Shown here piece by piece: positions 35,103 through 44,197 of a DNA stretch of 46,099 nt. The stretch is from an uncultured SAR86 cluster bacterium (GTDB taxonomy: Bacteria > Pseudomonadota > Gammaproteobacteria > Magnimaribacterales > Magnimaribacteraceae). The stretch lies in NCBI GenBank assembly GCA_902628375.1, contig CACOMS010000008.1, positions 1 through 46,099 on the forward strand. Reading direction: 5' to 3'. Position numbers and translations under genes: made by a program. Numbering within the stretch: the stretch's first letter is position 1; each line of letters begins with the position of its first letter. The notes beneath the pieces are model-generated. The model was given only the letters and a program-made list of their open reading frames with translations, was not told the origin of the DNA and did not search any database.

Positions 35103-37047
35103 TGAAACCTCCTTTAAATGCATCTGAATCTTGATTTAATAAATCACTTATTCTTTTTCTTTGTTGTTCGTCTGTTTCATTATTATCTTGAGATTCATTA
35201 TCATTTTTTATTGCTTGCTGTGACAGAATTTCTGAATATCTTGAAACAGAGTTTAATAATTCCTCGTGTTTGCCAGAAGCAATTATCTTTCCTTCATCAA
35301 GAACAATAACTCTATCTGCTAAATTTATTGTGGATAACCTATGTGCAATTAAGATAGTGGTTCTTTTATTCAATAGCCTTGTTAATGACTCATGTATTTT
35401 AGATTCAATGTTTACATCAATGGCGCTAGTTGCATCATCCAATACTAATATAGAAGGATTAACCAAAAGAGCTCTGGCTATACCCAATCTTTGCCTCTGA
35501 CCTCCAGATAATGTATATCCTCTCTCTCCAACAACAGTGTAGTAACCATCGGATGTCTCTTGAATAAATTCATGAGCTTCTGCAGCCTTTGCGGCTTGAA
35601 TAACTTCTTCATCTGTAGCATCTGGTTTTCCATAAGCTATGTTGTCTTTAATACTGACTGAGAATAAAAATGGTTCGTCTAGAACTTGAGCTATGTGATG
35701 ATGTAAATTCTTAATAGAAAGATCTTGTATATTTATTCCATCAATCTCTATTCCGCCCTCATCGCAATCATAAAACCTAGAAAGAAGTCTTATTATTGTA
35801 GACTTACCTGAGCCAGTCTGACCTACTATAGCTACTGTCTCATTTGCTTCTATATCAAAGGACAAATCTTTTAAAATTAGTTCGTCAGCATATGAAAATG
35901 AAACATTTTTAAAAGAAATATGCCCTTTCATATGTTTAATATTTACTTGGTCTTTATCTTGAAGAAGTTCAGATTTTTCATCTAATATTTCAAATATTCT
36001 TCCTGCTGAAGCTTTTGCTCTTTGCTCTAACATGAGCATCCATCCCAAGAACCTAAATGGCATTTGAATCATCATGAGATACATATTAAAAGCCACTAAA
36101 GACCCTAATGCGAGCTCACCTTCAATGACAAGCCAACCTCCATATACCCAAACAAAGACTGAGCCTAAAACAGATAGGTTTTCTATTAGAGGATTATAAA
36201 AAGCTGAAACATCTACAGATCTGACTTGAACCCATTGAAGTTTTTTAGCTGCTTTTGCTAATAAATTAACCTGCATTAATTCTTGAGCGAAGGACTTTAT
36301 TATTCTCTGGCCATTTATATTTTCATCTACAATTACAGCCACATCCGCCTGTCTTGCTTGAGTTAGCCAAGATAATGGAAAAGTGAGTTGTCTTAATTTA
36401 ACACTTAAAGCAAAGACCAAAGGAATTGCAATCATGGATGATAAAGCTAAAAACACATGTACAGAAAGCATATAAATAGCTGCAAACACAAAACTTAACA
36501 AACTAGTCATCAACATTGGAGCGATCATTAAAAACATTTGGATAGTTTTTATGTCGCTATTTGCTCTAGAAATTAATTGGCCCGTTTGAGTTTTATCGAA
36601 AAAAGAAAAAGAAAGAGTGAAAAAATGATTATAGATAACAGATCGTAAATCAGCCTCTAATTGATTGGATGCCTTCCCTATTTGGTAAGATCCTATAGTT
36701 CCTCCAATGAGTCTGATGACACTTAAAAATACTATTAAAATTATGAGCTGAAAGAAAACCTTAGGATCTGAATTTATAATTGCAGGCTCTATTGAATCGA
36801 CTAACATTCCCATCAATGCAGGAATAGAAACTCCCAAAATCATCGTAAAAACCATAAGAAATAGACCTCCTAATAAAGGCCATTTATTACTCATAAGAAT
36901 AGGCAATACTCTCCAAAACCAATTCTTGGTTTTGTCTGGATCTATAGTAGATTTAGGATCAGAAAATCGAGGTTCTATATTGACTGGTTCATAAAAAACC
37001 TCATCCTTAAATTCTCCTCCCTCTCCCTCTATGGTTGGGTTATACAT
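35095..37047 (-). CDS. ABC exporter half-transporter with degenerate ATPase site
   Basis: A 650-aa half-exporter: acidic N-terminus (about residues 1-45), six transmembrane helices (about 50-345) and an NBD. Walker A GQTGSGKS (409-416) and signature LSGGQ (513-517) are normal. Walker B is LVLDDATSAID with Asp538 in place of the catalytic Glu. The Q-loop reads QVLDEPFLF with Asp457 where Gln is expected. This is the non-hydrolytic half found in asymmetric heterodimeric exporters such as TM287/288 and BmrCD. The partner is the next gene, with an 8-base overlap. ATG at 37047. Confidence 0.93.
   Translation of the reverse strand: MYNPTIEGEGGEFKDEVFYEPVNIEPRFSDPKSTIDPDKTKNWFWRVLPILMSNKWPLLGGLFLMVFTMILGVSIPALMGMLVDSIEPAIINSDPKVFFQLIILIVFLSVIRLIGGTIGSYQIGKASNQLEADLRSVIYNHFFTLSFSFFDKTQTGQLISRANSDIKTIQMFLMIAPMLMTSLLSFVFAAIYMLSVHVFLALSSMIAIPLVFALSVKLRQLTFPLSWLTQARQADVAVIVDENINGQRIIKSFAQELMQVNLLAKAAKKLQWVQVRSVDVSAFYNPLIENLSVLGSVFVWVYGGWLVIEGELALGSLVAFNMYLMMIQMPFRFLGWMLMLEQRAKASAGRIFEILDEKSELLQDKDQVNIKHMKGHISFKNVSFSYADELILKDLSFDIEANETVAIVGQTGSGKSTIIRLLSRFYDCDEGGIEIDGINIQDLSIKNLHHHIAQVLDEPFLFSVSIKDNIAYGKPDATDEEVIQAAKAAEAHEFIQETSDGYYTVVGERGYTLSGGQRQRLGIARALLVNPSILVLDDATSAIDVNIESKIHESLTRLLNKRTTILIAHRLSTINLADRVIVLDEGKIIASGKHEELLNSVSRYSEILSQQAIKNDNESQDNNETDEQQRKRISDLLNQDSDAFKGGFSE
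35100..35115 (-). promoter_or_regulatory. Strong Shine-Dalgarno deciding the GTG start
   Basis: AAAGGAGG on the minus strand, 5 bases before GTG at 35102-35100, sits inside the end of the upstream ABC gene. It also sits inside the longer reading frame that would start at 35123. This fixes the start of the downstream half-transporter and gives an 8-base overlap that couples the two genes. Confidence 0.75.
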
Positions 37048-37130
37048 GTAGCCTAATAGTAAACTTAATTTTTTTTAATGTCTTTAATATTGAACAATAT
37101 AACAAGACAATAAATATAAATTTTAACTTC

Positions 37131-39161
37131 TCAATTTGAATTAGTTTGTAAATCAACATATTTCCTATAAAGGCTGTCTTTATCTGCTAATAGCTCTTTA
37201 GGAGATCCTGTCTCCTGAATCTCACCGTCCTCAAGAAATATAACCTTGTCAGCATTAGCTATCGTTGAAAGCCGATGAGCAATAATTATAACCAGTCTAT
37301 CTTTGGATGCTTCCTGCAATGCATGAACTAAATATTCTTCTGTTTCAGGATCTAGAGCGGAAGTAGGTTCATCTAAAATAAGCACTTTCGAATCCCTTAA
37401 TAAACCTCTAGCTATAGCTATCCTTTGCTTTTGCCCAACTGAGAGCTTACTTATCGATGTAGAACCCAATTTAGTTTGATAGCCATCTGGAAGAGACATA
37501 ATAAATTCATGAATACCAGAAATTTTAGCTACTTTCTCTACTTCAACTTGAGAAGCTTCAGGTTTCCCAAAAGAAATATTTTCAAAGATACTAGAGGAGA
37601 AAAGTTGAGTTTCTTGAAAGACATAGGTTATTTGATTTCTAAGGCTCCCAATCTTTATGTCACTTACATTTATTTTATCTATTAAAACTTCTCCTTCAGT
37701 TGCTGAATGATATCTGGGTATTAGATAGGCTAAACTTGTTTTTCCTGATCCTGTTGGACCTACAAAAGCTAAAATTTCTCCTATTTTTGCTTCAAAAGAA
37801 ACATCCTTAAGAGCTCTACGTCCATCTGGATATACTAATCCAGCTCCTTTTATCTCAATTGAGTCTTGGATTGTATCTATATGGAGAGTACCTATATCTT
37901 CTTCTACAGGTAAATCCATTAAAGCAAAAACTCTCCTCATACCAGGAACAAACCTTTGAAGATGAATCCATAAGGTTGCAAAAGAAACTGCAGGTCCTTG
38001 CATCCATCCAAAATAGAACATTAAAGATCCATAGTTACCAGGAGAGAGCTCTCCGTCTATGACCTTTGAAACAACCACCCAAAAAGCTATAGTTAAAACT
38101 AAAGTTCCAGCTAACAACTGAGCATTTGCAAGTAAGATTTCTACTAGTGTTACGAACCTAAACCTTTTAAAGGATTCTTTACTATCTTCTCCAAACCTTT
38201 CTCTTTCTTTATCATCACCTCCTAAACTTTGAACAGCCAGAATATTATCCATTCCTTCTTCTATCGTACTTGTTGTCAAAGAACCAGAATGCCTACTTCT
38301 TTCTTGTACTCTTCTCATCGCTGAAGAAAATGGACCGGTAACTAAAATATAGATAGGGAAAACTGCAGCAGCGCACCAAATTACTTCCGGGACATGTGGA
38401 AAAGCGCTCACCATAGTAGCCATAGCTACAATGAACAGTATTGTAGACAAGGTTGGTCTATTTATTATTTCATAAAACATCTGATTTATTGATGGGGTGT
38501 CATACATAACACGATATATGGCGTCTCCTATCCTCTGATCTTCTAAAGTTGTAATTGGTAAAGATTGAATTCTATGAAAAAGCTTAGCTCTGATTAGGTG
38601 ATTAACAGACTGAGTTAGGCGTGAATTCATCTTATATTCATAATAACCACTAATTCCTCCTGAAAAACTAAATCCACCATGAGTCCAATTATCCTGTTGT
38701 GTGGCTGTATCATTACCCTGCTGCATATCTGCTTCAGTAGTATCCCTTTGTTCATTTGAATAAGCGCCAAAAAATATGACAAGCAAAAAGGAAGAGGCTG
38801 TTAACCAAATTAAGATTTCCAAAGCAGACATATCCTGCATTAAATCTAATATTGGATGCATGTAAGCAGGAAAACCTTGATAACCACTTGATCCATCAAT
38901 TGGCATTCCTAAAACAACATGATCTATCATTATTTGTAATGTCCAAGGCAAAACTAAAACTGGAAACAATAAAGATATAAGTGTAAGAGTCCATTTAATC
39001 AAAAAACGCCATTTGAAAAATCTAACAAAAGACCAAGATCTAGCAATTATTCGCAAAGTCTCTATAAAGCCTAAATGCGGAAGATTTTCATATTCAATGG
39101 CAAGATTATCAATCCTATTATCATTAGTTTTCGTTGGTTTCTTATTAAAATTGGTACTCAT
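37131..39161 (-). CDS. ABC exporter half-transporter, second pair (676 aa)
   Basis: An MsbA-type half-exporter larger than the usual 580-600 aa. Helices lie around residues 52-80 and 113-133, with the remaining four between about 225 and 400. A polar insertion rich in Gln, Asn, Thr and Gly (about 137-170) lies after the second helix, ahead of the first coupling segment. In the NBD, Walker A is GPTGSGKT (468-475), the Q-loop VFQETQLF, the signature LSVGQ (573-577), Walker B LILDEPT with Glu598, and the switch His IIAHRLST. All catalytic residues are intact. It follows the 839-aa half-transporter by 2 bases, so the two should form a heterodimer. Substrate unknown. Confidence 0.92.
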   Translation of the reverse strand: MSTNFNKKPTKTNDNRIDNLAIEYENLPHLGFIETLRIIARSWSFVRFFKWRFLIKWTLTLISLLFPVLVLPWTLQIMIDHVVLGMPIDGSSGYQGFPAYMHPILDLMQDMSALEILIWLTASSFLLVIFFGAYSNEQRDTTEADMQQGNDTATQQDNWTHGGFSFSGGISGYYEYKMNSRLTQSVNHLIRAKLFHRIQSLPITTLEDQRIGDAIYRVMYDTPSINQMFYEIINRPTLSTILFIVAMATMVSAFPHVPEVIWCAAAVFPIYILVTGPFSSAMRRVQERSRHSGSLTTSTIEEGMDNILAVQSLGGDDKERERFGEDSKESFKRFRFVTLVEILLANAQLLAGTLVLTIAFWVVVSKVIDGELSPGNYGSLMFYFGWMQGPAVSFATLWIHLQRFVPGMRRVFALMDLPVEEDIGTLHIDTIQDSIEIKGAGLVYPDGRRALKDVSFEAKIGEILAFVGPTGSGKTSLAYLIPRYHSATEGEVLIDKINVSDIKIGSLRNQITYVFQETQLFSSSIFENISFGKPEASQVEVEKVAKISGIHEFIMSLPDGYQTKLGSTSISKLSVGQKQRIAIARGLLRDSKVLILDEPTSALDPETEEYLVHALQEASKDRLVIIIAHRLSTIANADKVIFLEDGEIQETGSPKELLADKDSLYRKYVDLQTNSN

Positions 39162-39163
39162 TT

Positions 39164-41683
39164 TTAAGACTCTTCAGAATTACCACTAAGACTAGACTCT
39201 GTATCAACGAAAGCCTTATACCTTCCTTTTTCAATCTTCATCAACTCTTCATGTGTTCCACTTTCTATAATATTTCCACCATCTAAATACAGAATATTGT
39301 CAGCCCTTCTGATTGTAGAAATGCGATGAGTTATCAAAAAGATTACCTTATCATCTCCCCAAGTTGATAAATTGTTTAAGACCCTTTGTTCAGTTATTGC
39401 ATCTAAAGCAGCTGTTGGTTCATCAAGTATGAGTATAGGAGTATTCCTTACCAAGGCCCTTGCAATAGATAGTCTTTGTCTCTGACCTGTTGATAGCTTT
39501 CCACCTCTATCACTTAAAACAGTATCTAATCCCTCTGGTAAGTTATGAATATAATCATCCATACAAGCTATTTCTATAGCTTTATTGATAACTTGATCAT
39601 CTGCTTCTGGAGCAACATATTTAATGTTGTCTCTAATACTTAAAGAAAAAAGAACGTTTTCTTGTAAAGCTATAGCTATCTTTTCTCTTAAGGAAGAAAT
39701 TTGGAATTTATTTAAGGAGATATTATCAACCTCTATAGAACCTGATTTAGGTTCATAAAGCCTGAGTAAAAGAGACATTAAGGTTGTTTTACCTGAGCCA
39801 GTTGGGCCAATAATGGCTGTTATTGTTCCTGGCTTAGCTTTGAAGCTTACATCTTTGAGAACAGTTATGCCTGATTCATATTCAAAACTTAAATTATTAA
39901 AGCTTATGTCTTTTTCAGGTCTTATAAAAGGTATTGCTTCTGGCTCATCTTCGATATCAGGCTCTATATCTAAAATATCAAAAACTCTGCTTAAACCCAT
40001 TGCCATATCTTGGGCTGTCAACCAAAGACGCATAAAGAGTCTCACATTATTAGAAGTGGTGTGAAATTGAGTTCTTGCCCATTGAAAAGCACCAAGATTC
40101 CAAACTACCCAGCTTACAGCCATCAATGCTATTAGCTCGTTAGCATAAGTTTGGTTACCTTGATTAGCGCTGTAACCCATAAAGAATTCACCGGAAAGAA
40201 GGAATACAGAAGCTATAACAAACATTATTATCATCAAAAGTGCGACGAGTCTGCGTGATTGAAAAGCTGCATTCATGGCAATGACTGAGTCTCTTTCCAT
40301 ATAATCTTGAATACGATCTCCTGCATCATATGCTTTAATTAATTTGAGAGCAGCGAAAGACTCTTGAATCCTAGCAGTTAAATCGGAAGTGGTTGATCTA
40401 TAAACAAGACTTCTTATTCTCATTCTTGGCATAGCCCATCTAGCCCAAAATATTGTAGGTATAATTAATGACAGTGCGATAGCCCCCATAGTGGGGCTTA
40501 AAAATGAAAGTAAGAAAAGAGCATAAACGTAATACCAAAAACTCAGCGAGAGCTCGACTAGCCTGCCGATTACCGCATTAACCTGAGCACTATCTGCATA
40601 AATTCTAAAAATTGAATCTCCTGTTCTATGCTCACTATGATAAGAAAGTGGAAGCTGATGCCATCTTCGAACTAAAGCTATTCGCATATCTTGATTGATT
40701 TGTTGCATGATCCAAACTGTGTAATAAGGAACAATCATTCCTATAGGAAGATTAAAAGCCCATAAAGCGATCGATAAATAAATCCAAGACCACTTAAGGT
40801 CATGCCTTTGATCTTGAGTTAAAGATTCAGTATTTTCATTACCCATTTCTGGAGACCCAAACCATAATGATGAAGCAACTTCTTGCTGAAGAGGTTCAGA
40901 CTGTAATAAAGACATACTCAAAAGATCGGCAATTATTATTCCTAAGGGCAAAGTAACTAAACCTTGTATAGCCGCTAGTAAATAAAGATAAGTTAAGTGA
41001 GATTGAATTCTGAAACGAACTATAAGCTTCCCAGAAGCAAATCTAAACTGCATCACCCACCCTAAAGCGCAAGAAATAGTAAGTAAAATGCCATAGATAA
41101 TGGGACCAGTACCATTAAGGACTAAAATGCAGAGTAAAAGAGTAAAAAAAGTACAAAGAGCTAAGAAAATGGCTATTGCAGATTGCTTTACTCCAGATAG
41201 AGATCCAAGAGCTAACAACCACATACTCAAAACCATAAATGCTACAAAAATGTATAGGATGCTTTCAATAGAACCAAATTCAATTGGAACAAGGCCTGAT
41301 TGGGGTCCGATGATTGCAATTAGCGTTGCCAGAATTGGAGCATAGATCAATCCATATCCATCTCCTGCTAAAGGGTCGGCAACTTGATTACTATTTTCAC
41401 CATTAAAGGTATACCATCTTCCTAAGAAATAAGGCCTTACAAAAGGCCAAGACCTAAAAAGAAGTAAAATAACTTCTTTAAGACCGTGTTTATCTTCATC
41501 TAGAGTTTTATTCTTATCTTCAGGAATTTCTCCATCAGAAATGAAGGGTAAAGCTACTGCGCGATTAAAGTCTTTGGGATCCAATTCTGACTTAGGTATT
41601 CGATCACTTAAGAACCACATACCTATTGGTATTGCTGTTGCTATGAATATCATCCCCAGCGAGACGATGACAAATGCATTCAA
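39164..41683 (-). CDS. ABC exporter half-transporter with extra N-terminal membrane domain (839 aa)
   Basis: The C-terminal 540 residues are a normal half-exporter (helices about 300-560). In its NBD Walker A is GPTGSGKT (626-633), the Q-loop LQENVLFS, the signature LSTGQ (740-744), Walker B LILDEPTAALD with Glu765, and the switch His LITHRIST. Ahead of it are about 290 extra residues: one N-terminal helix, a charged segment (30-70) and about five more hydrophobic helices (about 112-255). The start is TTG at 41683, chosen because GAGGGGGAG lies 5-6 bases before it. The frame offers no ATG nearby. It is the first gene after tRNA-Ser on this strand. The extra domain is not recognised. Confidence 0.9.
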   Translation of the reverse strand: MNAFVIVSLGMIFIATAIPIGMWFLSDRIPKSELDPKDFNRAVALPFISDGEIPEDKNKTLDEDKHGLKEVILLLFRSWPFVRPYFLGRWYTFNGENSNQVADPLAGDGYGLIYAPILATLIAIIGPQSGLVPIEFGSIESILYIFVAFMVLSMWLLALGSLSGVKQSAIAIFLALCTFFTLLLCILVLNGTGPIIYGILLTISCALGWVMQFRFASGKLIVRFRIQSHLTYLYLLAAIQGLVTLPLGIIIADLLSMSLLQSEPLQQEVASSLWFGSPEMGNENTESLTQDQRHDLKWSWIYLSIALWAFNLPIGMIVPYYTVWIMQQINQDMRIALVRRWHQLPLSYHSEHRTGDSIFRIYADSAQVNAVIGRLVELSLSFWYYVYALFLLSFLSPTMGAIALSLIIPTIFWARWAMPRMRIRSLVYRSTTSDLTARIQESFAALKLIKAYDAGDRIQDYMERDSVIAMNAAFQSRRLVALLMIIMFVIASVFLLSGEFFMGYSANQGNQTYANELIALMAVSWVVWNLGAFQWARTQFHTTSNNVRLFMRLWLTAQDMAMGLSRVFDILDIEPDIEDEPEAIPFIRPEKDISFNNLSFEYESGITVLKDVSFKAKPGTITAIIGPTGSGKTTLMSLLLRLYEPKSGSIEVDNISLNKFQISSLREKIAIALQENVLFSLSIRDNIKYVAPEADDQVINKAIEIACMDDYIHNLPEGLDTVLSDRGGKLSTGQRQRLSIARALVRNTPILILDEPTAALDAITEQRVLNNLSTWGDDKVIFLITHRISTIRRADNILYLDGGNIIESGTHEELMKIEKGRYKAFVDTESSLSGNSEES

Positions 41684-41779
41684 AAGAACTCCCCCTCTTT
41701 TTACATTTATTTATATCTATATTTTTCTTCTTGAGTCTGACAGAAAGACAATCTTTAGACAAGATTTTAGGAATATTTA

Positions 41780-41870
41780 TGGCGGAGAGGGAGGGATTCG
41801 AACCCTCGATAGGGGATTACCCTATACTCCCTTAGCAGGGGAGCGCTTTCAACCACTCAGCCACCTCTCC
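41780..41870 (-). tRNA. tRNA-Ser (GCU)
   Basis: A 91-base class II tRNA with acceptor GGAGAGG/CCTCTCC, discriminator G and encoded CCA. The anticodon stem CTCCC/GGGAG encloses CTGCTAA, giving anticodon GCU. The long variable arm is TATAGGGTAATCCCCTA, with a normal T-loop GGTTCGAATCC. In many gammaproteobacteria this tRNA lies next to alaS-(lysC)-csrA. Here it lies downstream of lysC beyond a TonB receptor gene. Confidence 0.96.
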
Positions 41871-41883
41871 AAAAAGGACGGTA

Positions 41884-41912
41884 ATTCTAACTTCCTATTG
41901 ATTATATCCAAA
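41884..41912 (-). promoter_or_regulatory. tRNA-Ser promoter
   Basis: Minus-strand TAGAAT (41889-41884) is followed by a GC-rich ACCGTCC stretch and would start transcription about 7 bases before the tRNA. A weak TTTGGA lies 17 bases upstream as -35. The geometry matches the tRNA-Leu promoter in this window. Confidence 0.4.
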
Positions 41913-41929
41913 GTAAATTATGCGGGCAT

Positions 41930-41964
41930 AAAAGAAGGGGCCATTACACCCTAATGACCCCTTC
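41930..41964 (-). terminator. Intrinsic terminator of the TonB receptor gene
   Basis: On the minus strand, GAAGGGG-T-CATTA pairs with TAATG-G-CCCCTTC around the loop GGGTG, then TTTT follows. The stem is long and strong. Flanking TATGCG and CGCATA can pair to extend the structure. It lies about 90 bases beyond the receptor stop codon. Confidence 0.7.
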
Positions 41965-41998
41965 GCGCATAACCATCTGGGGAGAAGAGTTATGCTTT

Positions 41999-42034
41999 GC
42001 GTTGCCAGTTGGGCTTACTTAAAGACGGCAACGC
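41999..42034. other. 8-bp stem-loop GCGTTGCC/GGCAACGC
   Basis: A perfect 8-bp inverted repeat with a 20-base loop, between the receptor stop and the terminator hairpin. On the minus strand it is the first of two stems in the receptor 3' UTR. It could protect the 3' end of the mRNA or belong to a small RNA; it has no U-tract on that strand. Confidence 0.5.
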
Positions 42035-42050
42035 AAATTCTTTTTCTAAA

Positions 42051-44120
42051 TTAGAAATTTCTCCTTAATGAAATCCTTGCATTTCTAGGCTCACCTACCG
42101 AAGCTTGGTGTGTGCTATGAGAATGTGGGAAGTAGAGTTCATCAGTTAGATTTTCTACATTAACCTGAATGGTTAGATTTTCATTTACATCGTAGTAAGC
42201 GGCAAAATCAACTCTAGTGTAATCAGGAAGCACTAGTCCTGGGTTATTATCTTTTATGTTAGATTCACCCTGCTTCATCACACCCAAAGCCCATCCAAAG
42301 TTATCGCTTGCAGTATAAGAAGCCCAAACTGTGAAAGTAGAATCTGGAATTTCTCTAGGTTCTCCTCCACTACTTGTTGTTCCATCTGCATTGCTGTATC
42401 CAAGAACAAGATCAAGTTTTTCAGTAACACTTCCTTTAAGCTCGAATTCAATACCATCAACTTCAAGTCCACGAATTTCCATATCTTCGCCAGTAACATT
42501 GTCTTTAGCTGCTCTAGTTTGCTCACTATCGAAATAAGCAGCAGTAAAGCTTAGATCAGGATTAATGTCCCATTTAACTCCATACTCAGTGCTTTCAAAG
42601 ACATCAGGATCCAATGCAGCACTGGAAGCTGATAAAGACTTAAATTGCTCACCTGATCTTGGTAAAAAGCTTTCGCTATAACTCATATATAGAGAAACAT
42701 TTTCTTGAGGTTTAAAAATAAGTCCTGCACGAGGTGAGAACTCATCATCGTCTCTAGATTGAGAAGTTCCTCCTTTTACATCGTCTACAGTAATATCGAA
42801 GTTATCAATACGTCCACCCAACATGACTTTTAATCTATCGCTAACATCTATTTGATCTTGAATGTAGAAAGAAGTCACTTCAATATCCGACTCTGTAGAA
42901 CTTTTTAAATAAGATGAAAAATCTACACTAGTTGGAACTCCTGCTGAATTAACAGAAATGTTCATGGGTCTTGAAACAGCGAAAGTTTCTACATCATCAC
43001 CACTTCCACCTAAAACTTTTGTTGACCAATATGAATCAAAACGGTGATTCTTATTTTCAGTATCAATTATCTCTGCACCGATTAACATAGTGTGAGTAGT
43101 ACTTCCTACCTGAAATTCATTCACTAAATTTCCAGAAATAATTAGATTATCTCTTTCTGTAGGGTCGCGGTAACCATCTAAAGTAACTAATGTTCCATCA
43201 TAAGCAGACGCATATAGGTTTTGGTACATCTTTTCAAATTCACTTGAAGTAATAGAGAAATTACCTTTACTAGTATCAGAGAACTCATGGCTTATATTTG
43301 CACGAAATATATCAGCTTCTAAAGTAGTTATGTTTAGGTTCTCATCACCAAAAACTATTTTCTCAAAAGCTTCTACTGGTTCTCCATTTTGAGTAGGTAC
43401 TCCACGATCAATAAATCTCTCGTGGTCCGCATACTCATAAGATAGATCTAAAGTTGTTTGATCACTCATCTCTACTCTTAATGTGGGATTGAATCCAGTT
43501 CTATCTCCATCATAGAAATCTCTATGATTTTCTAGTTGATCTGAATGAATGTTTATACGAAAAGCACGATTATCAGTTGAAGTGTTGTAATCAAGTGCTA
43601 AATCAGAAGCCCCAAAAGTGTCAACTCCAATGTCCAAAGAACCAAAAGTTTCACCTACTACTCCTTTTTTACTAACTCTATTAATAATACCGCCTGTACC
43701 TCCTCGACCAAATAAAAGTGCATTTGGTCCTCTGAGGACTTCTAGCTGTTCTACGTTATACAAGGAACGATAATATTGAACATCATCTCTGACGCCATCT
43801 TGGTAAAAGTCAGCTGTAGATCTCACGCCTCTAAAAACAACTGAATCACGATGCCCTTCTCCTTGAGAAGTGTTAACGCCAGGAGTATATCTGACTATAT
43901 CTCCAATCTCCCTAAAACCTTGTTTACGAATATCTTCATCAGTAATGATAGATAAGCTTTGAGGTACATCTAAAATAGGTACCGGGGTTTTTAGTGCATT
44001 AACCTGATCTGAGTATAAGACCTTACCTTTAACAATAATCTCTTCTACTTCCTCTTCAGCTGTTAAAGCTGTAGTAACAACTAAACCTAAAGCCATTACC
44101 ATATGTAATAATTTTTTCAT
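42051..44120 (-). CDS. TonB-dependent siderophore receptor
   Basis: A 689-aa outer-membrane receptor for ferric siderophores. The signal peptide (about residues 1-20) is followed by a TonB box EEIIVKGK (about 26-33). The plug domain (about 45-165) shows PVPILDVPQSLSIITDEDI, FRGVRSTADFYQDGVRDDVQYY and EVLRGPNALLFGRGGTGGIIN. A 22-strand barrel ends in the canonical terminal Phe (RISLRRNF). The plug motifs place it with the catecholate/hydroxamate siderophore subfamily rather than carbohydrate receptors. A 43-bp Fur-type palindrome covers its promoter, so it is expected to be iron-repressed. It separates lysC from tRNA-Ser. Confidence 0.94.
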   Translation of the reverse strand: MKKLLHMVMALGLVVTTALTAEEEVEEIIVKGKVLYSDQVNALKTPVPILDVPQSLSIITDEDIRKQGFREIGDIVRYTPGVNTSQGEGHRDSVVFRGVRSTADFYQDGVRDDVQYYRSLYNVEQLEVLRGPNALLFGRGGTGGIINRVSKKGVVGETFGSLDIGVDTFGASDLALDYNTSTDNRAFRINIHSDQLENHRDFYDGDRTGFNPTLRVEMSDQTTLDLSYEYADHERFIDRGVPTQNGEPVEAFEKIVFGDENLNITTLEADIFRANISHEFSDTSKGNFSITSSEFEKMYQNLYASAYDGTLVTLDGYRDPTERDNLIISGNLVNEFQVGSTTHTMLIGAEIIDTENKNHRFDSYWSTKVLGGSGDDVETFAVSRPMNISVNSAGVPTSVDFSSYLKSSTESDIEVTSFYIQDQIDVSDRLKVMLGGRIDNFDITVDDVKGGTSQSRDDDEFSPRAGLIFKPQENVSLYMSYSESFLPRSGEQFKSLSASSAALDPDVFESTEYGVKWDINPDLSFTAAYFDSEQTRAAKDNVTGEDMEIRGLEVDGIEFELKGSVTEKLDLVLGYSNADGTTSSGGEPREIPDSTFTVWASYTASDNFGWALGVMKQGESNIKDNNPGLVLPDYTRVDFAAYYDVNENLTIQVNVENLTDELYFPHSHSTHQASVGEPRNARISLRRNF

Positions 44121-44150
44121 GATTATCCTGTATTAGTTAAACTCTAATCT

Positions 44151-44197
44151 AAATGATTATTATTCTCATTATAAATGAGAATGGTTATCATTTACAA
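44151..44197 (-). promoter_or_regulatory. Fur operator and receptor promoter
   Basis: A 43-bp near-perfect palindrome (44151-44193) with arms of the form AAATGATAACCATTCTCATT, matching the Fur consensus GATAATGATAATCATTATC style in overlapping copies. The receptor's -10 TATAAT (44173-44168) sits at its centre. A -35 TTGTAA (44197-44192) lies 18 bases upstream of it, so Fur-Fe would block RNA polymerase. AGGA precedes the ATG by 6 bases. Confidence 0.85.

Noticed and set aside
41541-41954. 137-codon plus-strand ORF across the tRNA-Ser region
   Set aside because: It runs antisense through the ABC exporter start and the tRNA; its GGEGGIRTLDRGLPYT peptide is the well-known false translation of an antisense tRNA-Ser.
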